Part shown: piece by piece, positions 1-6,273 of the stretch
How the letters are laid out: every line of letters starts with the position of its first letter
Numbering within the stretch: the first letter of the stretch is position 1
NCBI GenBank assembly: GCA_031259655.1
Contig: JAIRLF010000275.1
Location: 1-11,976 of the forward strand
Direction of reading: 5' to 3'
Source of the DNA: Prevotellaceae bacterium
Lineage (GTDB): Bacteria > Bacteroidota > Bacteroidia > Bacteroidales > UBA932
Length of the DNA stretch: 11,976 bases
Translations under genes and position numbers: made by a program
Notes under the pieces: model-generated
Told to the model about the DNA's origin: nothing
Seen by the model: the letters and a program-made list of their open reading frames with translations, nothing else
Database searches by the model: none

Positions 1-61
1 ATAAATTGTTAATGAAAGTATTCTATTTTCATAAATAAATTTTTTAAATTAAATTTTAATA

Positions 62-96
62 AAACCGGACGGGAAAATAATTTCTCTGTCCGGTTT
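62..96. terminator. Rho-independent terminator-like hairpin, possibly bidirectional
   Basis: A perfect 9-bp inverted repeat (AAACCGGAC at 62-70, GTCCGGTTT at 88-96) encloses a 17-base loop. On the plus strand it is followed at once by a T-rich run (94-102), the classical layout for a gene entering from the left of the window. On the minus strand the sequence after the stem is also A/T-rich, so it may also end the deacetylase transcript, whose stop codon lies about 120 bases away. The stem is seen directly; use in either direction is inferred. Confidence 0.7.
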
Positions 97-215
97 CTTT
101 TTATCCGCAAATTTTATTGGCAAAAGCGGAAATACGCCGCCAACTCTACCATTCTCTACACCGGACAACACTTGTCGTCGAGGATGTCGATTTGTAGAAA
201 CGTTGCATGCAAGGT

Positions 216-830
216 CTACAATTCTATTTTTCTACATTCATATCCTTCGTTTCGGAGTGTTTCGAGCACTCTTGGGAGGGCGTATTTCAGGTTACGTTGG
301 GATTTCAGCGAATCGTGGAACACGATGATAGAACCCGGACGCAAATGTTTGACAACGTTTCTCACACAGCCACGACGCGAGACCGCACGGCTATAGTCGC
401 GGCTAAGGATATCCCACATTATCAGTTTGTATCGTTCGCTAAGAACGCGAGCCTGATTTGGAGTTAAGCGTCCGTATGGCGGTCGGATAAGGTTGCTGTC
501 GATAAATTCCGAAGCGAGGTCGAAATCCTGCACATACGCCGACACGCTGTTTCCCCAGCCTTTGATATGGCTGTACGAATGATTTCCTACCGCATGACCG
601 TGCGCGACAATCATATTATATTCGTCGGGATGCTGTTCGACGTTTTTACCCAGACAGAAAAACGTCGCTTTAGCATTGTATTCATCGAGTTTTTCTAATA
701 CCCAGGGCGTTAATCCGACAGTCGGACCGTCGTCGAAAGATAGAAACACCGCTCTGTCTTCCTCTTCGGGAAAACCCCATATCAACATGGGAAACATTTT
801 GCGAATAAACTCCGGAGCGCTGAAATACAT
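216..830 (-). CDS. Polysaccharide deacetylase family protein (NodB homology domain)
   Basis: This is a 204-residue carbohydrate esterase family 4-type protein, expected to remove N- or O-acetyl groups from a glycan in a metal-dependent reaction. All five NodB motifs are visible: SFDDGP at 31-36 (catalytic base and metal Asp), HSYSH at 84-88 (two metal His), RPPYGR at 116-121, WD at 139-140, and PGSIIVFHDS at 165-174 with the catalytic His at 172. An active enzyme is therefore expected. The protein is little more than the bare domain. No clear cleavable signal peptide is seen, only a short hydrophobic patch at 12-20, so its compartment and substrate (peptidoglycan, surface glycan or other) are uncertain. 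It starts 27 bases after the stop of the DUF2723 gene on the same strand, with no promoter or terminator in the gap, so the two are probably one operon. The upstream AAGAGA is a weak ribosome-site candidate. Confidence 0.9.
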   Translation of the reverse strand: MYFSAPEFIRKMFPMLIWGFPEEEDRAVFLSFDDGPTVGLTPWVLEKLDEYNAKATFFCLGKNVEQHPDEYNMIVAHGHAVGNHSYSHIKGWGNSVSAYVQDFDLASEFIDSNLIRPPYGRLTPNQARVLSERYKLIMWDILSRDYSRAVSRRGCVRNVVKHLRPGSIIVFHDSLKSQRNLKYALPRVLETLRNEGYECRKIEL

Positions 831-857
831 ATCTGTACAAAATCTCTTATCAAGTTG

Positions 858-3818
858 TTAATCGTAGGACATAATTTCCTTAAACAGTTCGTCCGCCTGT
901 TTATGCAAGTCGGGCTGATTATGCCGGTTCAATATATCTTTCAAACTGTAAATTCCCTGATAGACACATTCCAATTCATATTTGACAGAAACTTGCTCGC
1001 TCAAACAATAATAATGGAACTCTTTGCCATATTCGCCGATAAGACGTTGAGCCAGCGAAATCCCATACTCGTCCAGTCCGGCGCTGAAATAATAATCGAC
1101 AGCAGGATTGGCGACCCTCCAATAAGGCGTGTGATGAATATTCACGATACTCATTTCGGGCATTACCTCATGATATTTTTCCATTAGCAGTTTAAGTTTT
1201 TCTTTGTCGTTCTTAGTTTTCAGGATATCGGCAAGCCTGAAAAACGCAGTGCGGTAATAACCTGTTACGCGTCTTGCCGTTTCGTCCATATACACGTCCG
1301 GGTCGTTAATTCCTCGGTAACGGAATTTGTTCACCAACAGATCGAGAGTTTTGTCAATATCGACCGGCATTCCGGCAGTATTTTCGGGGACTAACTGTCG
1401 CGCAAGCCCTTCCTGTCGCAAATTCCCGTCCACGCCCATAATGAAATCCGCTTCACTGCCGCTTGAACCGTAGTATATCGGTCGTTTCAGGAAATTGTTA
1501 GAAGCAAAATCAAGAGCGGCGATGCTGTTTTTCCCAATCGAATAGCCCGCGACTTTGAAATGCAGATAGGGAACGATTGCCGAAGTGTCCGCAACTAATC
1601 CCTTTTCGATGGCTTGCGTTTTGTTGACCGGCAAAATCAAATTTCGCGAAGGGAAAACGTGCAATTCGATACCCGATGAACCTCTGACCTTACGCGCATT
1701 ATCGTCAAAAATAAATTGCAGAGCTTGATTGAGATACAGATTCGGGCGCAATTCTTCGACAGGCAAATACGCTCGCGTTTCGCCGATTATTTTTGCCGGA
1801 GTAGCGGTTGTCGCGAGCGGCGGCGCTTCGTACGAGCGTCTCATCATTTGCATATAGTACCAGTCCGAAGCCAGATACATCGAGTTTGCCACCTTGATAT
1901 CTCTGCGCACGCCTTCGACTTCCTGATTATACCATAAGGGGAAAGAATCATTGTCGCCAAAAGTGTACAGAACAGCATTCCGGTCGCACGAATTAAGGTA
2001 ATTATAACCAAAATCCGTAGCTACATAACGTCCCGAACGGTTGTGGTCGTCCCAGTTTTGCTGTGCCATGATTACCGGTACGGGAAGCCCGAGAATCAGG
2101 GCAACAGGCGCGGCAAGGTTCTTTTTCAGCACATTATTCAAAAGATTGTACAGGAATGCCACTCCAATGCCTGTCCATATTGCAAAAGCGTAAAACGAAG
2201 CGGCGTAGGCATAATCCCGTTCGCGGGGTTCGTTCGGCGTTTGATTGAGATACATTATGACAGCTATGCCGGTGAAAAAGAAGAGCAAAGCGACTAAAGT
2301 AAATCCTTTTTTATCTTTCGACAGTTGGAACAGCAAACCCAAAATCCCCAACAGCAGAGGCAAGAAATAGTATTTGTTATTTCCTTTATTATCGGCGAGA
2401 TACGAAGGCATATTATCCATATTCCCCAAACGGGCTTCGTCGATAGCTTTTATTCCCGAAATCCAGTTTCCTTTTGTCGGGTCGCCTATCGAAGCCTGCA
2501 TGTCGTTCTGTCGTCCTGCGAAATTCCACATGAAATATCGAAAATACATGAACCCAATCTGATAATCAAGAAAGAAACGCATATTATTGGCAAAGGAAGG
2601 ATTTTTGCCTGTTACATACAATTTATACACTTCGGCATGGTCGGCGCGACTTGACCACATTCGGGGGAAAAACGTAGTGTTTTTATATATAACCGTTTGA
2701 GAGATGTCTTTGTCGACATATTTGTTCCCGAGCCGGATATATTTGGCGTCATGCCGAATATCGTAATCTTTAGCAGTAAAATACGGACCTTTAAATAAGG
2801 GGCGCGAACCGTACTGGTCGCGGTTGAGATATTTAATCAGCGAAAAGATATTGTCGGGTTTGTTCTGGTCCATAGGAAGATTCGCCGACGAACGGATAAT
2901 TATCATAGCATAACTGCCGTAACCCAGTAAACAGAACGACAGGCATAACATAATGGTATTCATCAAAACTCGTCCTTTCCGGCAGGTGTTGCGCACGGCA
3001 TATACGAGCGCCGCCGTCAACAGTATCACGAAGAAAAGCAATCCGGAATTTATCGGAAGTCCCATGGTGTTTACAAACAACAGTTCGACCCACGAAGCAA
3101 TTTTCGGCGTTATGGGGATGACGCCCCAAACCAATACGGCAAGCAAAACAATGGAAATGACGCTTGTGTAGATTATCCCTTTCTGCGTAACCTCGTACTT
3201 TTTGAAATAATAGACAAACACAATCGCCGGAACAACTAATAAGTTAAGCAAATGGACGCCTATCGACAAGCCAAGAATGTAGGCTATTAACACTAACCAC
3301 CGGTTGGCATATTGCGAATCGGCCTGTTCTTCCCATTTTAATATCGCCCAAAAAACCACAGCTGTCATCAACGACGAGGCTGCGTAAACTTCGCCCTCGA
3401 CCGCCGAAAACCAGAATGTGTCGGAAAATGTGTAAACCAACGCTCCGACAATCCCGCAACCGATTATCATAACGATTTCGGACGCCGACAGTTCCGCTAT
3501 GCTTTTGTTCACAAACCGGCGAACTAAATGTGTTATACTCCAGAATAAAAACAAAATAGTGAACGCGCTGCATAAAGCCGAAAATATGTTTATCATTAAC
3601 GCCACGTTCTCGGGCGAAGCAAATAGCGTGAACAGATGCCCTATCATCATAAACAAAGGCGCTCCCGGAGGATGCCCGACTTCGAGTTTATACGCCGACA
3701 GAATAAATTCGCTACAATCCCACAGACTTGCTGTCGATTCTACAGTCGATATATAGGTTAATGCCGCTATCGCAAATACTGTCCATCCGATAATGTTATT
3801 CAATTTTTTGTATCTCAT
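858..3818 (-). CDS. DUF2723 (GT117-type) polytopic membrane protein, putative GT-C glycosyltransferase
   Basis: A 986-residue membrane protein of the DUF2723 family, to which human TMEM260, a protein O-mannosyltransferase, also belongs. Residues 8-98 carry the family hallmarks: a first membrane helix, then WDCSEF (33-38) with the acidic residues expected at a GT-C active site, then GHPPGAPL (48-55). VEGEVYA (140-146) and GVHLLNL (187-193) follow. There are roughly a dozen hydrophobic segments in two blocks, before about residue 310 and between about 475 and 590, with PRERDYAYA near 530. The remainder, from about 600, is soluble and begins with the typical GDNDSFPLWYNQEVEGVR stretch near 621. 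Length is normal for bacterial members. It probably transfers a sugar from a lipid carrier to protein or glycan on the periplasmic side; donor and acceptor are unknown. A TAnnTTTG promoter element lies upstream, and a deacetylase gene follows 27 bases downstream. Confidence 0.88.
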   Translation of the reverse strand: MRYKKLNNIIGWTVFAIAALTYISTVESTASLWDCSEFILSAYKLEVGHPPGAPLFMMIGHLFTLFASPENVALMINIFSALCSAFTILFLFWSITHLVRRFVNKSIAELSASEIVMIIGCGIVGALVYTFSDTFWFSAVEGEVYAASSLMTAVVFWAILKWEEQADSQYANRWLVLIAYILGLSIGVHLLNLLVVPAIVFVYYFKKYEVTQKGIIYTSVISIVLLAVLVWGVIPITPKIASWVELLFVNTMGLPINSGLLFFVILLTAALVYAVRNTCRKGRVLMNTIMLCLSFCLLGYGSYAMIIIRSSANLPMDQNKPDNIFSLIKYLNRDQYGSRPLFKGPYFTAKDYDIRHDAKYIRLGNKYVDKDISQTVIYKNTTFFPRMWSSRADHAEVYKLYVTGKNPSFANNMRFFLDYQIGFMYFRYFMWNFAGRQNDMQASIGDPTKGNWISGIKAIDEARLGNMDNMPSYLADNKGNNKYYFLPLLLGILGLLFQLSKDKKGFTLVALLFFFTGIAVIMYLNQTPNEPRERDYAYAASFYAFAIWTGIGVAFLYNLLNNVLKKNLAAPVALILGLPVPVIMAQQNWDDHNRSGRYVATDFGYNYLNSCDRNAVLYTFGDNDSFPLWYNQEVEGVRRDIKVANSMYLASDWYYMQMMRRSYEAPPLATTATPAKIIGETRAYLPVEELRPNLYLNQALQFIFDDNARKVRGSSGIELHVFPSRNLILPVNKTQAIEKGLVADTSAIVPYLHFKVAGYSIGKNSIAALDFASNNFLKRPIYYGSSGSEADFIMGVDGNLRQEGLARQLVPENTAGMPVDIDKTLDLLVNKFRYRGINDPDVYMDETARRVTGYYRTAFFRLADILKTKNDKEKLKLLMEKYHEVMPEMSIVNIHHTPYWRVANPAVDYYFSAGLDEYGISLAQRLIGEYGKEFHYYCLSEQVSVKYELECVYQGIYSLKDILNRHNQPDLHKQADELFKEIMSYD

Positions 3819-3849
3819 GCAAATGTAATTTAATGTTCTATAAATATAT

Positions 3850-3869
3850 ACATGCCAAATGCCGCATGT
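3850..3869 (-). other. Short inverted repeat in the leader of the DUF2723 gene
   Basis: ACATGC (3850-3855) and GCATGT (3864-3869) form a perfect 6-bp stem with an 8-base loop. It lies between the predicted -7 element and the start codon, so it would be within the mRNA leader. It could be a small leader hairpin or a protein-binding half-site pair. It is short enough to be chance. Confidence 0.25.
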
Positions 3870-3891
3870 TTACATCATTTTTTTTAAGTCG

Positions 3892-3899
3892 CAAAGTTA
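3892..3899 (-). promoter_or_regulatory. Bacteroidota -7 promoter element for the DUF2723 operon
   Basis: Read on the minus strand this is TAACTTTG, an exact match to the Bacteroidota TAnnTTTG -7 element. It is 74 bases upstream of the start codon, giving a leader of about 65 bases. No TTTG -33 element stands at the usual 19-21-base spacing, so only half of the consensus is present. Confidence 0.5.
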
Positions 3900-3942
3900 T
3901 ACAAAAAAACAAAACTCACATAATTCTTTAACTCTTAATAAA

Positions 3943-4001
3943 CACGGTAGAGTAAAGCGGAGAGACTTCACCAATAAATCTCTCCGCTCTATTCTACCGT
4001 G
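3943..4001. terminator. Very strong 23-bp hairpin downstream of the PorE-like gene
   Basis: The arms 3943-3965 and 3979-4001 are inverted copies matching at 21 of 23 positions, separated by a 13-base loop (3966-3978). In RNA one of the two mismatches becomes a G:U pair on either strand. It begins 81 bases after the PorE-like stop (minus strand) and precedes the promoter of the next minus-strand gene, so a terminator for the PorE-like transcript is the simplest role. The following T-run is poor on both strands (TTTATT on minus, CCTTTTC on plus). A small mobile palindrome or a processing signal is therefore possible. Confidence 0.55.
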
Positions 4002-4016
4002 CCTTTTCGACACGTC

Positions 4017-4091
4017 ATCAGTTTTCCTATCCCCCCTCATTATCTGTGTAAATCCCTCCAATCTGTGTCATCTGTGTGCTATCAGTTTTCC
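4017..4091. repeat. ATCTGTGT repeat block flanked by an 11-bp direct duplication
   Basis: ATCTGTGT occurs three times, at 4042-4049, 4061-4068 and 4070-4077. The block is bracketed by two exact copies of ATCAGTTTTCC at 4017-4027 and 4081-4091, enclosing 53 bases. The right copy contains the stop codon of the PorE-like gene (TCA at 4082-4084, read as TGA on the minus strand). The layout resembles a small dispersed intergenic repeat with a target-site duplication. The repeats are seen directly; insertion is inferred. Confidence 0.5.
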
Positions 4092-6070
4092 GACTCATAA
4101 TCATTAGATTCGACTTGTATTTCCGTTCTACGGTTAAGGGCGTGACACGTTTCTTTTTGTTCGTTATCCTGCAAATTGTTAATAAATTGTTCGGATAAGA
4201 CGTCTCCGGTTTTCAGGAATCCGTATTTTTGTGCAATCTCTTCGGAGACTTTTCTTGGGCTCGATTCGCCCATTCCTTTCGCGTTCAGTCGTTCCTCGTC
4301 TATTCCGTTGATGATAAGATAATCGACAACCGCCTGCGCTCTTCGTTGCGACAATTGCATATTTGCAGTCTCTGTTCCGCGGTTATCCGTGTGAGCGATG
4401 AGAGAAACCACAATTTTGGGATTATCGTTCATCAGAATAATCAGTTCATCCAAAGCGCCTGTCGATTCTTTCGACAAGTCGGCTTTACCGAATTCAAAGA
4501 ATATATTCGGGATTTCGACAATCTCCCTCAACGAAGTCATCAACAAGTTTTCGGTAAATGTTTTACTTTCTTTAAGACCTTCGGTGGAGACTATACCCGA
4601 TTTTTGGGCAAAATATCCATCATGTCTCACGATAGCAATATATTCGGTGTTACCGGACAATCGGAATCGAAACGCTCCGTCTTTTTCGGTTATTCGTTTC
4701 AGCGTTGTGCCGTCGCTTCCGTTCAGCACGACTTCGGCGCGTGATATCAACAATTTCGTTTTCGCGTCGCGCACAACGCCTTTCAAATCATATTCCAGAA
4801 CGGGAATATCTAACCGGAACGAATAAATATCGTCGCCTCCGCGTCCGCCTTTCCGGCGCGAAGCGAAATAACCGCGTTCATTTTCGTTTTCGAAGATAAT
4901 GCCGAAATCGTCAGCTTCGGAATTGACGGGTTTACCAAGATTTTCGACTATCCACAAGCCGGAACTGTTAGGGTAGGCTTTGTATATGTCTAATCCGCCG
5001 AAGCTTGGATGCCCGTTCGATGCAAAAAACAAAGTATCTTTACGGACAAAGGGAAACATTTCGTTGTCGGGCGTATTGATTGTCGAACCTAAATTGACCG
5101 GCTCGCTCCACTGGTTGTCCGATTCGCTTCCTCTTGTGATTTTCCACAAATCCGAGCCTCCATATCCGCCGAATATATTGGAAGAAAAATACATTGTCAA
5201 TCCGTCGCTCGACAACGCCGGATGTGCGACTATCATACTGTCGTTTACTATCTTCAATTCTTCGGGGTCGGACCATGAATCGCCCTGCGCCTGCGACAGC
5301 ATGATAGCGCAGCCGTATTTTTCGCCCCGTTCCTGTCTGCAACGCGTGAAATACATCGTCGTATAGTTATAGTTGAGGATAGCGGCGCCTTCTTCATCGT
5401 CCGTATTGACATTATCCAACGGCACAGGCTTTTCCCATCCTTTTTTTGACATGGAGACTTTGAATAAATCGGTGTTTTTTTGTCCTGTAACTTCGTATGT
5501 TCTATTGCCTTTGCCGTCCTTTCGCGATGAAGTGAATATCAACGACTCGTAGTCGCTCGAAGCATACGCGGGCGCAAAATCGTGATAACGCGAATTGAAC
5601 TCTTTCATATTATCCACTTTATACTGTCCTTCGGGAGGATTGGACGCAATCATATCGTACGATTTTTGCAGCGTCAAGCCTTGTAAATTATTCGGCTCCA
5701 ATTCCCTGAAACTGTCCAACTGTTTTTTTGCCTTTTCCATATCGGCGCTCATAAGCGCCATTTCCGCATTTCGCAAATAAACAACCGCCTGGGGATATTT
5801 ATTCCTGATAGCCTGGTCGTAGCTTCTGCCGGCAGAGACAAAATTTCCCGACTTACGGAATGCTTCGCCGCACCTGAAAAATACCTGCGATTTTTGCTCT
5901 CTGTCTTTTATTTTAGGAGCGATTTTTCGGTACAGTTTTGCCGCTTTATCGTATCCTCCCGCTTCATAGACAGCGTCCGCCTTTTTCAATTTCCTGTTAA
6001 CTCCGCATGAAGCTGCGAGCATTAACGAACAACAACACACAATTATATAAAAGATATATTTCATTTTCAT
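4082..6070 (-). CDS. PorE-like outer-membrane lipoprotein (TPR-WD40-CRD-OmpA)
   Basis: A 662-residue lipoprotein. A short charged N terminus, a hydrophobic segment and the lipobox-like LAASC put the acylated Cys at 22. In order follow TPR-like helices (about 28-133), WD40/PD40-type beta-propeller repeats (about 163-418, with recurring MYFSSN, GGSDLWK and GGDDIYSF motifs), a carboxypeptidase-regulatory-like beta domain (about 426-505), and a C-terminal OmpA peptidoglycan-binding domain (about 520-655, with HTDNRG, LSQRRA and NRRTEI). This domain order is that of PorE, a type IX secretion component of Porphyromonas that tethers the machine to peptidoglycan. Related lipoproteins exist outside that system, so the exact role is not proven. 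The frame stays open upstream to an ATG at 6166, but that lies upstream of the predicted promoter. I chose the ATG at 6070 because it gives a normal signal peptide; 6064 is equally possible. It is transcribed divergently from the LysM gene. Confidence 0.82.
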   Translation of the reverse strand: MKMKYIFYIIVCCCSLMLAASCGVNRKLKKADAVYEAGGYDKAAKLYRKIAPKIKDREQKSQVFFRCGEAFRKSGNFVSAGRSYDQAIRNKYPQAVVYLRNAEMALMSADMEKAKKQLDSFRELEPNNLQGLTLQKSYDMIASNPPEGQYKVDNMKEFNSRYHDFAPAYASSDYESLIFTSSRKDGKGNRTYEVTGQKNTDLFKVSMSKKGWEKPVPLDNVNTDDEEGAAILNYNYTTMYFTRCRQERGEKYGCAIMLSQAQGDSWSDPEELKIVNDSMIVAHPALSSDGLTMYFSSNIFGGYGGSDLWKITRGSESDNQWSEPVNLGSTINTPDNEMFPFVRKDTLFFASNGHPSFGGLDIYKAYPNSSGLWIVENLGKPVNSEADDFGIIFENENERGYFASRRKGGRGGDDIYSFRLDIPVLEYDLKGVVRDAKTKLLISRAEVVLNGSDGTTLKRITEKDGAFRFRLSGNTEYIAIVRHDGYFAQKSGIVSTEGLKESKTFTENLLMTSLREIVEIPNIFFEFGKADLSKESTGALDELIILMNDNPKIVVSLIAHTDNRGTETANMQLSQRRAQAVVDYLIINGIDEERLNAKGMGESSPRKVSEEIAQKYGFLKTGDVLSEQFINNLQDNEQKETCHALNRRTEIQVESNDYESEN

Positions 6071-6145
6071 TCTGTTTTTAAACAGTTGTCTTTCCCGACT
6101 TTTTTTCGTTGCCATATCCGTCATATTTTCTTCTCTAAAACAGCG

Positions 6146-6153
6146 CAAAATTA
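6146..6153 (-). promoter_or_regulatory. Bacteroidota -7 promoter element for the PorE-like gene
   Basis: Read on the minus strand this is TAATTTTG, matching TAnnTTTG. Transcription would begin near 6139, leaving about 69 bases of leader before the preferred start at 6070. It rules against the longest possible reading frame (ATG at 6166), which would lie upstream of the transcript. No TTTG -33 element is seen. Confidence 0.45.
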
Positions 6154-6228
6154 GTAAAAAATACACAAGTCGGAAGTGTTCTTATTAATCTGTTATATTT
6201 TATTAATTCGTAGATTAAATATTTTTAG

Positions 6229-6236
6229 TACCTTTG
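6229..6236 (+). promoter_or_regulatory. Bacteroidota -7 promoter element for the LysM/PgpH operon
   Basis: TACCTTTG matches TAnnTTTG exactly and lies 37 bases before the ATG at 6274, giving a leader of about 30 bases. The surrounding sequence is strongly A/T-rich. No TTTG is found at the -33 spacing. It is about 75 bases from the oppositely oriented element of the PorE-like gene, so the two divergent promoters may share regulation. Confidence 0.5.
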
Positions 6237-6273
6237 CACAAAAATTACAGTTTTTTTGGAAATAAATTAGTGT

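Noticed and set aside
4042..4077. Possible CRISPR array formed by the ATCTGTGT units
   Set aside because: The units are only eight bases long with spacings of 19 and 9, there are no constant-length spacers, and no cas gene is present.
3859..4107. Small open frame of 82 codons on the plus strand between the DUF2723 and PorE-like genes
   Set aside because: It reads through the long hairpin and the ATCTGTGT repeats and runs into the end of the PorE-like gene, so it is better explained as non-coding repeat DNA.
4229..4744. Open frame of 171 codons on the plus strand opposite the PorE-like gene
   Set aside because: It is antisense to the OmpA and CRD coding region, has no recognisable domain, and no promoter element was seen in front of it.
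4082..6166. Longest form of the PorE-like protein, starting at 6166
   Set aside because: The start would lie upstream of the predicted promoter element and would place about 32 residues before a normal lipoprotein signal peptide.
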